Position numbers and translations under genes: made by a program. A stretch of 64,000 bases of DNA from Emcibacter nanhaiensis (lineage in GTDB: Bacteria > Pseudomonadota > Alphaproteobacteria > Sphingomonadales > Emcibacteraceae): assembly GCF_006385175.1 (NCBI RefSeq), contig NZ_VFIY01000010.1, forward strand, positions 124,001-188,000. The letters run 5' to 3'. The notes below the pieces were generated by a model, which was given only the letters and a program-made list of their open reading frames with translations, was not told where the DNA came from and made no database searches. The stretch's first letter is position 1; each line of letters opens with the position of its first letter. Shown piece after piece: positions 31,414-39,050 of the stretch.

Positions 31414-32227
31414 CGATGAACTGCTGACGGCATACCTGGACGGTGAACTTGATGCCGTTAAAATGTCGGAAGTCGAAAGGCAGCTTGAACAGTCTCCGGA
31501 CCTTTCCCGGCAGCTTGAGAGGCTGCGCGCCACGGATACAGCCCTGAAGCAGGCCTACCATGATATTGATGAACGCCCCCTGCCGGACGCCGTACTGAAT
31601 ATGTTGGAAAGCTTTCCCGCCAGCCAGGAACAAACGGCAACAGAAGAAACCGGGAACGATACTGCCGATGTCATCCCGTTCCGGGGTAAGTCCAAATCCG
31701 TATCCCATACTCCTATCTGGCAAATTGCTGCTGCAGCAAGTGTAGCGCTTGTCATCGGCCTGGGTATTGGCCGGAGTCTGTTCCTGCCGGAATCAACCGC
31801 ACCGGAGCAGACCCTGATCCTGGCGAAGCCGGGCACCGGACCTGTCGAGCCGGATAGCGCCCTGTTCGCCGTTCTGGAAAACCAGCCGAGCGCCGTTCCT
31901 CTTACAATAGATGAACAGGATGGAACCGTCGCCACGCCGGTCATGAGTTTTGAAAGCATCGACAACAGATATTGTCGCGAATTTTCCATTACGTCCACTT
32001 CGGGTGGCACCCGTGGGGTCGCCTGCAAAGGGGATAATCAGTGGGTTGTGGAAATTACCGTAGCCACAGTCGGACAACCTGCAGTCGACGCCGGTAGCTA
32101 CCAGACTGCCAGTCAGGCCATAGCCCCTGTCATCGACAATGCCATCCAGAGTATGATCAAGGGTGAAGCCTTTGGCTCAGAGCGCGAAACACAGGTCATT
32201 GAAGAACATTGGAACCGGGACAAATAA
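31403..32227 (+). CDS. Membrane anti-sigma factor
   Basis: 274 residues. The N-terminal anti-sigma helical domain (DELLTAYLDGELDAVKMSEVE-type) is followed by a linker, a single membrane helix at about residues 106-127 (IWQIAAAASVALVIGLGIG) and a periplasmic domain of about 145 residues with two cysteines. AAGGAG precedes ATG 31403; the earlier in-frame start lies inside the sigma gene. The layout suggests that envelope stress is sensed in the periplasm and the sigma factor is released, possibly by proteolysis. Confidence 0.88.
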   Translation: MKLDDELLTAYLDGELDAVKMSEVERQLEQSPDLSRQLERLRATDTALKQAYHDIDERPLPDAVLNMLESFPASQEQTATEETGNDTADVIPFRGKSKSVSHTPIWQIAAAASVALVIGLGIGRSLFLPESTAPEQTLILAKPGTGPVEPDSALFAVLENQPSAVPLTIDEQDGTVATPVMSFESIDNRYCREFSITSTSGGTRGVACKGDNQWVVEITVATVGQPAVDAGSYQTASQAIAPVIDNAIQSMIKGEAFGSERETQVIEEHWNRDK

Positions 32228-32240
32228 GTCCCGGTTTTTT
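32213..32240 (+). terminator. Terminator overlapping the anti-sigma stop codon
   Basis: AACCGGGAC (32213-32221) and GTCCCGGTT (32228-32236) form a perfect 9-bp stem with a 6-nt loop containing the TAA stop, followed by a T run. It closes the sigma/anti-sigma unit, so the repeat-protein gene needs its own promoter. Confidence 0.9.
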
Positions 32241-32265
32241 CTCTCATGTTTTTTTGAATTTTCCG

Positions 32266-32293
32266 GGAATAAATCACATCCCCCAGCCGTTAT
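32266..32293 (+). promoter_or_regulatory. ECF-type promoter of the repeat-protein gene
   Basis: GGAATAAA at 32266-32273 and CGTTAT at 32288-32293, with the same 17-nt spacing as the two other copies. It lies just after the anti-sigma terminator and about 170 nt before ATG 32462, giving a long leader of about 160 nt in which I see no clear regulatory structure. Confidence 0.8.
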
Positions 32294-32461
32294 CAACTTG
32301 AAGGACACGTTGCAAACGGGTGATACCGGAGATTTTTGCCCCCGTCAGAAAGCAACAATTCCTTGTAATAATATGGGTTTAAACGGAATCCTGTCTAATA
32401 TTAGATAGTTCTTTGCTTCAAAATCCAAAAAATTTCGGAATAAACAAAAAGAGAGAACGAC

Positions 32462-33109
32462 ATGAGTATTTTTTCACGCCTAACAGTCTTCCTGTTCAGC
32501 CTGTTGTTTGCCGGCAGCCTTAGCCTGTCCGCAATGGCCCAGGAAGTTCCGAACGTATCCGATGATGTCGCTGACGAGGTTTCCTCCTCTACTGACGACA
32601 GCGTTTCCGAAGTCGAAATCGAAGATGAAGTCGAAATCGAAAACGAGGTAGAAAACGAATACGAACATGAGTACGAGTACGAACACGAGTACGAGTATGA
32701 CCATGAGTACGAGTATGACCATGAGTACGGCGAAGAGGCCAGCGAAGAAGCTAAACAGGCTCGTGAAGCTGCCAAAGAAGCCTCTGAAGAAGCTCGTGAA
32801 GCTGCGAAAGACGCCGCCGAAGAGGCTCGTGAAGCTGCCAAAGAAGCCTCTGAAGAAGCTCGTGAAGCCGCGAAAGACGCAGCCGAAGAGGCTCGTGAAG
32901 CCGCGAAAGACGCCGCCGAAGAGGCTCGTGAAGCCGCGAAAGACGCCGCCGAAGAGGCCAGAGAGTCAGCTCGCGATGCTGCGGAAGAAGCACGGGAATC
33001 CGCTCGCGACGCTGCTGAAGAAGCCCAAGAGGCTGCTGAAGAGGCCGCTGAAGACGCTGCAGAGGAAGCAGAAGAGGCAGCGGAAGATGCCGCGCAGGGT
33101 GACGATTAA
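32462..33109 (+). CDS. Secreted acidic repeat protein (11-residue Ala/Glu repeats)
   Basis: 215 residues. Signal peptide 1-28 (ends AMA). Residues about 29-60 are acidic and Ser/Val-rich, about 61-90 are Tyr/Glu/His-rich (repeats of EYEYDH and EYEHEY), and about 92-212 are 11-residue repeats of the type AREAAKDAAEE, ending in Ala/Glu-only sequence. An 11-residue period favours a right-handed or straight extended coiled coil, as in LEA- or apolipoprotein-like proteins. The composition resembles the coiled segment of the S8 protease. It is preceded by an ECF promoter. No known family is recognised. Confidence 0.8.
   Translation: MSIFSRLTVFLFSLLFAGSLSLSAMAQEVPNVSDDVADEVSSSTDDSVSEVEIEDEVEIENEVENEYEHEYEYEHEYEYDHEYEYDHEYGEEASEEAKQAREAAKEASEEAREAAKDAAEEAREAAKEASEEAREAAKDAAEEAREAAKDAAEEAREAAKDAAEEARESARDAAEEARESARDAAEEAQEAAEEAAEDAAEEAEEAAEDAAQGDD
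32745..32980 (+). repeat. 33-bp tandem repeats inside the repeat-protein gene
   Basis: About seven in-frame copies of a 33-bp unit beginning GAAGAGGCTCGTGAAGC, encoding 11 residues each. Neighbouring copies are nearly identical at DNA level, so the array probably changes in copy number by slippage or recombination. The unit is fully coding and does not have the spacer structure of a CRISPR. Confidence 0.85.
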
Positions 33110-33132
33110 TTCCAATACCATAGTGCCAAACC

Positions 33133-33158
33133 AAGACAGCCCCTCCGGGGGCTGTCTT
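33133..33158 (+). terminator. Strong hairpin after the repeat-protein gene (no T run)
   Basis: AAGACAGCCCC and GGGGCTGTCTT form a perfect 11-bp stem with a 4-nt loop, 24 nt after the stop codon. No T tract follows, so it may be a transcript-stabilising or partial-termination element that lets some transcription pass to the beta-barrel gene. Confidence 0.55.
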
Positions 33159-33243
33159 CAGCCTTGCCCCAGTCCCCTACCAACGGGCTGTTGGCTTTTT
33201 AAGAAATGATCACACAAATTATAAAATTAAAGGAAACAAAGCT

Positions 33244-34161
33244 ATGTCAGTAATTAAATCACAGCCTGGTCTGGCAACCGCAGTCCTATTGTCTTTATGT
33301 GCCGCTCCGGCCATCGCAGAAGAAAAATCCCCGTTTGAACTGTCTCTTGAAGTGGGCGCCGAATATGACAGCAATATCACAGTGGACGCCACCGATGTTA
33401 CCAGCCGCCAGGGGGACGAGGCGCTGTTGCTGGGTGGTGCGGCAGGCTATCAATTTGTCAAGAATGATGATTTCAAACTGAAAGCGCGCTATACATTCTC
33501 CCAGAGCCTGCATATGGATCTGACAGAATTTGACCTGCAAATTCATGGTGCCAGCCTGGAAGCTGGCACCAAAGTCGGTGATCTGGATTTGGGCCTGGCC
33601 TATCGCTACAATTATATCACCCTGGGTTCAGAATCCTTCCTGGACATGCATACGATCAATCCGACGGTCTCCACCCTGATCGGCACCAAGGCTTTCGTCA
33701 CCGGGGGATACGAATATCTCAAACAGGACTTCAAGCAGACAAACCTGCTGGAACGTAACGCCAACCGCCACAGCGGCCATGCGTCCGTCTATTTCCTGCT
33801 GGGCGACGGCCGCACCATCAACGTGGGCTACAAACTGAGCAAGCATGACACCATTGCGGATGATCTGGTCTATTGGGGTCACACTTTCGACGTTGGGGTC
33901 AAGCTTCCCGTAGGTATTGTCGAAGATTCCGTCTTTCGCGCCCGTTACCGCTACCGCCAGAAAGACTATTCCAATATCGATCTGGATCTGGGAGAAAAAC
34001 GCTGGGACAAAAAACATTACATCCGGGCGAGCCTGGAAGCGCCGTTTTTCGAAAGTTTCACTGGCAAGCTGGAATATGAATATACTGATTCAAGTTCCAA
34101 CCTGCAGACTCTGAACTACGACAATCATTTGGTCACATTCACCCTCACTTGGGAACTATAG
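33244..34161 (+). CDS. Predicted outer-membrane beta-barrel protein
   Basis: 305 residues. A signal peptide 1-25 ends with PAIAEE. The rest alternates polar and hydrophobic residues in antiparallel strands with many aromatic girdle residues (FKLKARYTFSQSLHM, RFRARYRYRQKDY-like). The C-terminus is HLVTFTLTWEL, close to an outer-membrane assembly signal. The opening GAEYDSNITVD resembles the C-terminal barrel of surface-lipoprotein assembly modifiers (DUF560), but the N-terminal TPR part is absent. It has no obvious ECF promoter and may be read from the repeat-protein promoter. Confidence 0.75.
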   Translation: MSVIKSQPGLATAVLLSLCAAPAIAEEKSPFELSLEVGAEYDSNITVDATDVTSRQGDEALLLGGAAGYQFVKNDDFKLKARYTFSQSLHMDLTEFDLQIHGASLEAGTKVGDLDLGLAYRYNYITLGSESFLDMHTINPTVSTLIGTKAFVTGGYEYLKQDFKQTNLLERNANRHSGHASVYFLLGDGRTINVGYKLSKHDTIADDLVYWGHTFDVGVKLPVGIVEDSVFRARYRYRQKDYSNIDLDLGEKRWDKKHYIRASLEAPFFESFTGKLEYEYTDSSSNLQTLNYDNHLVTFTLTWEL

Positions 34162-34190
34162 AAATTACTCTCCCAAAACTCCCATACAAA

Positions 34191-34226
34191 AGGGCGGTTT
34201 CCATTCTGGAGCCGCCCTATTTTTTC
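34191..34226 (+). terminator. Terminator of the beta-barrel gene
   Basis: AGGGCGG and CCGCCCT pair around a loop that itself contains TCCA-ttc-TGGA, followed by ATTTTTTC. Confidence 0.85.
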
Positions 34227-34242
34227 AGCAAAATGAAATGCG

Positions 34243-34746
34243 TTAAACCAACGCGTAGTAGCGCACCAGGTTGCCGTCCGGTTTGCGCTCGCCGATGCCG
34301 ATAAAGACATGCTTGGTCAGCCAGTCATGCTTGCCGATGGGCGTTTCAAAGGTCGGTGTACAGCGCAGGTAATAATCCTCGTGCGGGACTGCCGGCCCGT
34401 CATTAAAGGCCCAGTCCCGGAGCCTCGTCATGGTGTCAGGATGCCGTCCCCACAGGAAGCCCTTGTTGTTGATCAGGATCAGGGTGCCGTCGTCTTCCTC
34501 CAGCATATAGCGGGCGTCAAATACCGCCACATCGTCGGGCCGGAAATAGGCATAATCGCCACCGGAACCCGGCACCGCCTTGCCCTTGAGGCGCGGTCCT
34601 TCGAAGCTACCCTCATTGACATAAACCGCCGAGCGATTGCCGCCGTTGGGGGTGTTGGCAATCATCTGCACCGTCGGGAATTTCAGCCGCACTTCCATGG
34701 CAAATTCCAGCCGCGGATTATCCATGGTTGAATATAAATCACTCAT
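34243..34746 (-). CDS. DUF3237 family protein
   Basis: 167 residues, a beta-barrel-like soluble protein with the DUF3237 features YFRPDDVAVFDARYMLEEDDG (read in parts), then RGFLWGRH-like and DYYLRCTPTFETP. DUF3237 proteins in Sphingobium sp. SYK-6 (PhcF/PhcG, from memory) are decarboxylases in phenylcoumaran catabolism. The start shares one base with the stop of the upstream SDR (TAATG). As third gene of a SnoaL-SDR-DUF3237 operon near a lignostilbene-dioxygenase-like gene, a similar role is plausible. Confidence 0.85.
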   Translation of the reverse strand: MSDLYSTMDNPRLEFAMEVRLKFPTVQMIANTPNGGNRSAVYVNEGSFEGPRLKGKAVPGSGGDYAYFRPDDVAVFDARYMLEEDDGTLILINNKGFLWGRHPDTMTRLRDWAFNDGPAVPHEDYYLRCTPTFETPIGKHDWLTKHVFIGIGERKPDGNLVRYYALV

Positions 34747-35495
34747 TATCTCAGCTCCAAACTTCCGCCATCCACAAACATGTCAATGCCGGTGATGAAA
34801 CTGGCCTCCTCCGACGCCAGGAACAGCGCCGCCCGGGCCACTTCTTCCGGCTCGCCCATTCTATGCATCGGCACGCCGGAAATCATCACCTGACGAAGGC
34901 CATCGACCTCGGACGGATCCATGCCGACATTGCGGTTAATCAGCGGCGTCTCGATGGGACCCGGGCTCACAACATTGACACGGATTCCATCCTTTACGAG
35001 CTCAACAGCCAGGATCCGCGCCATCGCCCGGAGCCCCGCCTTGGCTGAAGAATAAATGACGTTGCCCGGCATCCCCAGCGTACTGCCAATGGAGCCGGTT
35101 ATGACGATTGAGCCGCCCTTGCCCATCAATGGCAGAGCGGCCTGGGTGGTGAAAAAGGCGCCCCTGAGATTGACGTTGTGAACCTGATCCCAGATTTCAG
35201 GGGTAACATCCCGCACATTGATAAAAGTGCCGATGCCGGCATTGACGAACAAGGCATCGATCCGGCCCGTCTCTTCACGGATAACATCCAGCACCGGGGT
35301 GAGGCCATCCAGGTCCGCCATATCGGCCTGGAACGCCTTGAGGCCGGGGATATCCTGTTCCGCTGCCGCCAGGGTGTCCGGGTTCCGGCCGGTGATATAA
35401 ACTTTCGCGCCTTCCTCGGACAGTCCCTTCGCTGTGGAAAGACCGATCCCGCTGTTGCCGCCGATCACCAGCGCCGTCTTGTCTTTAAACCGCAT
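34746..35495 (-). CDS. Short-chain dehydrogenase/reductase (SDR)
   Basis: 249 residues, classical SDR. Cofactor loop GGNSGIGLS, NAG motif (FVNAGIG), catalytic S-Y-K with YSSAKAG, and the C-terminal FITGIDMFVDGG typical of FabG-like members. ATG 35495 is chosen because a perfect GGAGG lies 6 nt upstream; an in-frame start at 35513 overlaps the preceding gene. Lying between a SnoaL-like and a DUF3237 gene, it probably oxidises a hydroxyl in the same pathway. Confidence 0.92.
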   Translation of the reverse strand: MRFKDKTALVIGGNSGIGLSTAKGLSEEGAKVYITGRNPDTLAAAEQDIPGLKAFQADMADLDGLTPVLDVIREETGRIDALFVNAGIGTFINVRDVTPEIWDQVHNVNLRGAFFTTQAALPLMGKGGSIVITGSIGSTLGMPGNVIYSSAKAGLRAMARILAVELVKDGIRVNVVSPGPIETPLINRNVGMDPSEVDGLRQVMISGVPMHRMGEPEEVARAALFLASEEASFITGIDMFVDGGSLELR

Positions 35496-35506
35496 TTTCG
35501 CCTCCT

Positions 35507-35893
35507 TTAGCATACCGGATTGGGATTGGGACCGTCGGTGACGATATCCTGCAGCACGTCCCAGTGTTCAACAATCATGCCGTCCTCGACACGGAATATA
35601 TCCACCACGACAAAACCCACGTCGCCGGGGTCCGGTTTGACATGATAGTGCAGGATCACGTGATCGCCGTCGACGAAGCAGCGCTTCATATCCTGGGTGG
35701 CGTTGGGATGTTGCTTCTGAATGACCCTGAGATAGGCCTTAAGCGCTTCCCGCCCCGGCTCGGCCAAGGCGCTGTGCTGGATATAGTCGGGCGAAATATA
35801 TTGATCCACCGCATCGGCATCGAGCGGCCTGAGCACCGCTTCAAACATCTCCAGAACCAGGTCAAGGTTCTTCTGCTCCTGCTCTGTTCGCAT
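35507..35893 (-). CDS. SnoaL-like (NTF2-fold) protein
   Basis: 128 residues. The SnoaL-like polyketide-cyclase fold is seen from the N-terminal helix, YISPDYIQHSALAEPG, and the strand pattern DHVILHYHVKPDPGD and DIFRVEDGMIVEHWDV. Small catalytic proteins of this fold isomerise, dehydrate or cleave side chains; LdpA, a lignin-diol lyase, is one example known from memory. It is first gene of the operon with an SDR and DUF3237, and a perfect-arm palindrome lies in its promoter. Confidence 0.85.
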   Translation of the reverse strand: MRTEQEQKNLDLVLEMFEAVLRPLDADAVDQYISPDYIQHSALAEPGREALKAYLRVIQKQHPNATQDMKRCFVDGDHVILHYHVKPDPGDVGFVVVDIFRVEDGMIVEHWDVLQDIVTDGPNPNPVC

Positions 35894-35918
35894 GTCCCCG
35901 TTTCCCTATATATTTTTA

Positions 35919-35936
35919 TTATAACATTTGTTATAA
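35919..35936. promoter_or_regulatory. Candidate operator TTATAACATTTGTTATAA
   Basis: Eight-base perfect arms TTATAACA / TGTTATAA around TT, 26 nt upstream of the SnoaL-SDR-DUF3237 operon. The core TAAC-N4-GTTA recurs at 37177, 43764, 49020 and 52959. Confidence 0.65.
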
Positions 35937-36026
35937 TAGGTAACGCCAGTGACGTCATGATGTCAAGACTCTATTGTTGGCGATACTAACAATAATCCAG
36001 GACAAATGCCATCGGGATAAGGGAAT

Positions 36027-36533
36027 TCAGAGGCGGGTATATTCCAGGAACCTGGACTGACCTTCCTCGTCAGTGGCTTCCAGGGCATCGATCAGGGTTT
36101 CCACATAGCGGTCAAAAGCCATGACTTCATCAGGCTTGAGCGCAGCAAACAGGTAATCCATGACCTTTTGCGTGGACGGCAGCAAGGCCTCATAGAGTTG
36201 CCGCCCCTCTTCAGTCAGGGTCAGGGTCTTGCGCCGCCGGTTATTGGGGTCGCTGGTCACCGAGACACGGCCCTGTTTCTTCAGGTCGGCGACGGCGCGG
36301 CTCACACTCATGCTATTCACGCCGGTCATCTCCACCAGCTCATGGCTGGCGGTTTTGCCAAGACGGCCGATCAACATCAGAAGCCGGAACTGGTTGGTGG
36401 TGATATTGAACTGCCGCTCCACATGAACAGAAAAGGGCACCATCAGACGATTATACAGCTTGAGGAGCTGATGCAAGGTGTGCTCAGGCCCTGTTTCGTC
36501 GTCTTTGCCGGTCTGGTCTGGAAGTTCGGACAC
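36027..36533 (-). CDS. MarR-family transcriptional regulator
   Basis: 168 residues with the winged-helix MarR fold (QFRLLMLIGRLGKTASHELVEMTGVNSMSVSRAVADL, read in parts) and the wing VTSDPNNRRRKTLTLTEEG. GTG start at 36533. MarR proteins often control aromatic catabolism and bind pseudo-palindromes like the TAAC-N4-GTTA sites nearby. No such site lies in front of this gene itself, so it may not autoregulate through it. Confidence 0.9.
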   Translation of the reverse strand: MSELPDQTGKDDETGPEHTLHQLLKLYNRLMVPFSVHVERQFNITTNQFRLLMLIGRLGKTASHELVEMTGVNSMSVSRAVADLKKQGRVSVTSDPNNRRRKTLTLTEEGRQLYEALLPSTQKVMDYLFAALKPDEVMAFDRYVETLIDALEATDEEGQSRFLEYTRL

Positions 36534-36640
36534 TTTACTGGTTTACCCCTCGTCTCAACGCCTAAATTTATTACAGGTCCGACATGAACTAGTCAAGAAA
36601 ACCCGGCACCTGTGGTACTTAAATTAGTATTTTATTTTCA

Positions 36641-37066
36641 TCATTCGATAACATTCATCGGCGGTATATACTCCGCGCAACGCAACAATCCCAATTTTCC
36701 TTCCGAATTCAGCTGGTAGTGGATGAACATCTCATTTTCATACACTGTTCCTTTGGGAATCGCCGGCATGCGCTGGATGCCGATATTTGCCAGCCCCTGT
36801 TCGGTCAGGTCTTCAAAAGCTTCCAGGCGCATGGCCACATGAACCCAGGCTCCGCCTTCGGTAGGATAGAACTTGATCAGGTCAATATGTTCCCGCACAC
36901 AGCTGTGGAAATAGGCATAGAATTTGCGGATTCCTTCCTGCCCCCGCAGCACATTGCCGAGGGTTACCAGCTCCACATCGGGCGCAAAAAACTCCCGGTG
37001 CAGGGTTTCGTGATCCGGTTTATTGAAATGATGGAGATATTCCCGGTAGCGGGCTTCATCAAACAT
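36641..37066 (-). CDS. SnoaL-like (NTF2-fold) protein
   Basis: 141 residues. MFDEARYREYLHHFN, then FFAPDVELVTLGNVLRGQEGIRKFYAYFH (read in parts), is characteristic of the SnoaL-like fold. ATG 37066 has GAGGGA 6 nt upstream; an extension to 37129 is open but has no ribosome site. A TAACTTTTGTTA site lies upstream at 37177. It may be catalytic in side-chain chemistry of aromatic dimers, by context. Confidence 0.82.
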   Translation of the reverse strand: MFDEARYREYLHHFNKPDHETLHREFFAPDVELVTLGNVLRGQEGIRKFYAYFHSCVREHIDLIKFYPTEGGAWVHVAMRLEAFEDLTEQGLANIGIQRMPAIPKGTVYENEMFIHYQLNSEGKLGLLRCAEYIPPMNVIE

Positions 37067-37176
37067 TGTCTTTCCCTCAGAGTTCCCTGCAGCCCAAAGG
37101 AATGCCGGAATGATCCCTATATTTTTCATTGATGGACCACCTTACATCAGCAGTCTCTTTAAATAACTCATAATAG

Positions 37177-37188
37177 TAACTTTTGTTA
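37177..37188. promoter_or_regulatory. Candidate operator TAACTTTTGTTA
   Basis: Variant of the TAAC-N4-GTTA palindrome, about 110 nt before the SnoaL-like gene at 36641-37066. Arms TAAC/GTTA are perfect; outer bases are less symmetric than at 35919. Confidence 0.5.
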
Positions 37189-37264
37189 TATTTCATGTCA
37201 AGGTTTCACGGCGGCAGCAGATACCGCACCCAAAGCGCTCACAGCCTCTCGATCGCCAAGAAAA

Positions 37265-37295
37265 ATCCCGGGCCCTGCTGCTGCAGGCCCGGGAT
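37265..37295 (-). terminator. Terminator of the first of two tandem ALDH genes
   Basis: ATCCCGGGCC and GGCCCGGGAT, a perfect 10-bp stem with an 11-nt loop, followed on the minus strand by TTTTTC. Confidence 0.88.
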
Positions 37296-37319
37296 CAGTA
37301 CGGATAGAATTAGTTTGTC

Positions 37320-38816
37320 TTATCCGAATAGCGGCTGTCCGGTCGCCGTAGCGTCCTGCAGAAGGATAATCTTTGTTTCGGTATAGGACTTCAGGCCAGC
37401 GGCACCACCTTCACGACCAACCCCGGAACATTTAAAGCCGCCAAACGGAAGTTCAAAGTCGGCATTCATGCCATTTTGCGCGACACTGCCGGCCCGGACC
37501 CGCCGGCCAATGGCAAAGGCGGCATCATTGTCATTGGTCAGGACGGCCGCGTTCAGGCCGTAAATCGTCTCATTGGCCAGTTCGACCGCATGATCGACAT
37601 CCCTGGCCGGGATCAGGGACAGCACCGGGCCAAAAATTTCTTCCTGGGCGATGGTCATACTGTTGTCCACATTGGTAAACAGCGTCGGCTCGAAGTAGTA
37701 TCCCTTCAGACCCTCGACCCGTTTGCCGCCATGGGCCAGGGTGGCGCCTTCCTTGACGCCTACCTCCACATAATGCTCAATGCGCTCCAGCTGGCGTTTC
37801 ATGGCCACGGGCCCCATTTCAGATGCCGGGTCGAGCGGCGAGCCCACCTTGATCTTCTTCATCTCCTCGGCAATCGCTGCGGCAATTTCGTCGTGGCGGT
37901 GCGCCGGGACAATGGCCCGGCTCAGCATACCGCAGACCTGGCCGCTAAGGACCGTAATGGTGCGAGCGAGGAGCGGCCCCGCGATTTCCGTCGGGAAATC
38001 ATCCAGGATGATCGCCGGCGATTTACCGCCGAGTTCCAGGGTCAGGCGGGCCATGCGCCCCCCGGCTACATTGGCGATATGTTTGCCGACGGCTGACGAG
38101 CCGGTAAAGGCGATTTTATCTACGCCCGGATTCTGCACAAGCTGATCGGCGGCTTCACGCTCCGCGGTCACCAGGTTGACCACACCAGGCGGCAGGCCCG
38201 CTTCCTCGGCAGCTTCGGCAATGATGTAGCCTTCCAGAGGAGTTTCCGGCGACGGTTTCATAATCACCGGACAACCCGCCATCAGCGCAGGGGCTATCTT
38301 ATGGGTGATACAAGGATAGGGCATATTCCAGGGCGTAATGGCCGCCACGACACCGACCGGTTCGTGGATAACATTCGCTGTATAGCCCATCACACTGGAC
38401 GGCTGGCTCGTCACCCACTCGAACTTCTCGCCGACCTCGGCATAGTCAAACATATTCTTGGTGCCGAGCATGGCGCCGATGGGCGCCATGGAGGCAAGAC
38501 CGCCGACCTGATGGGTAAAAGCAGCCGACAGTTCAGCCGAACGCGCTCCGAGGATCTCCCCCATGCGGCGCAGATACCCGGCCCGCTCCTCGACACTCGT
38601 GCTCGGCCAGGGCCCGTTGTCAAAGGCCTCCCGGGCCGCCGCAACGGCGTCATTCACATCTTCCGGGCCGGCTTCCGCCACAATGGCGCAGACTTCTTCC
38701 GTATGCGGTGAGACCACCTTGATGCTGCGGCCGCTTTTCGGCGACACCCATTCGCCGCCGATATAGAGCTTGTCCGGATGTTTAATGTTAATGTTCTCAG
38801 GTAACAAGTTCGTCAT
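37320..38816 (-). CDS. Aldehyde dehydrogenase (tandem copy 1)
   Basis: 498 residues, full-length ALDH. Glutamate in LELGGKSPAI, catalytic cysteine in LSGQVCGMLSRA, and PWNMPY. ATG 38816 is chosen (GGGAG 8 nt upstream) and aligns with the start of the second copy; an open extension to 38858 is ignored. It forms a single-gene unit with its own terminator. The promoter carries ATAAAC-N6-GTTTAC, the same operator as in front of the TetR/P450 genes 20 kb away. Likely oxidises an aromatic or phenylpropanoid aldehyde. Confidence 0.92.
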   Translation of the reverse strand: MTNLLPENINIKHPDKLYIGGEWVSPKSGRSIKVVSPHTEEVCAIVAEAGPEDVNDAVAAAREAFDNGPWPSTSVEERAGYLRRMGEILGARSAELSAAFTHQVGGLASMAPIGAMLGTKNMFDYAEVGEKFEWVTSQPSSVMGYTANVIHEPVGVVAAITPWNMPYPCITHKIAPALMAGCPVIMKPSPETPLEGYIIAEAAEEAGLPPGVVNLVTAEREAADQLVQNPGVDKIAFTGSSAVGKHIANVAGGRMARLTLELGGKSPAIILDDFPTEIAGPLLARTITVLSGQVCGMLSRAIVPAHRHDEIAAAIAEEMKKIKVGSPLDPASEMGPVAMKRQLERIEHYVEVGVKEGATLAHGGKRVEGLKGYYFEPTLFTNVDNSMTIAQEEIFGPVLSLIPARDVDHAVELANETIYGLNAAVLTNDNDAAFAIGRRVRAGSVAQNGMNADFELPFGGFKCSGVGREGGAAGLKSYTETKIILLQDATATGQPLFG

Positions 38817-38871
38817 TTCATTCTCCCGTCTGTCGAACCTTACAATACTCTTGCCCACCTTTTTTATAAAA

Positions 38872-38889
38872 ATAAACGGTATAGTTTAC
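38872..38889. promoter_or_regulatory. Candidate TetR operator ATAAACGGTATAGTTTAC
   Basis: RTAAAC-N6-GTTTAY palindrome 56 nt upstream of the ALDH start. The inverse of this 18-mer differs at only two positions from the site at 59426-59443 between the P450 and the tetR gene. Confidence 0.75.
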
Positions 38890-38981
38890 TTTTACAAGAA
38901 GCAATATCAATAATTCGACAGAATTACCAGCCTTTTTGAATTCAAGGGCTGGGCCAGGCGATGCACTGATAATCAAAAAAA

Positions 38982-39011
38982 ATCCCGGAGCCTGCAGGAC
39001 AGGTCCGGGAT
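38982..39011 (-). terminator. Terminator of the second ALDH / PQQ dehydrogenase unit
   Basis: ATCCCGGA and TCCGGGAT form an 8-bp stem with a 14-nt loop; on the minus strand it is followed by eight T residues. Confidence 0.85.
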
Positions 39012-39050
39012 ATCCAAGTCAGGGAGATAGATTAATTCAACAGGAACCGG

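Noticed and set aside
32434-32443. A fourth GGAATAA element just before the repeat-protein start
   Set aside because: There is no CGTT-type -10 at 17 nt and the start codon would fall inside the promoter, so it is taken as a chance match.
32745-32980. CRISPR-like regular repeats
   Set aside because: The 33-bp units are directly adjacent, in frame and coding, with no unique spacers and no cas genes.
32667-33209. Lys/Pro/Arg-rich open frame overlapping the repeat-protein gene
   Set aside because: A +1 reading of the 33-bp repeats; it has no signal peptide or ribosome site, while the other frame has both and an ECF promoter.
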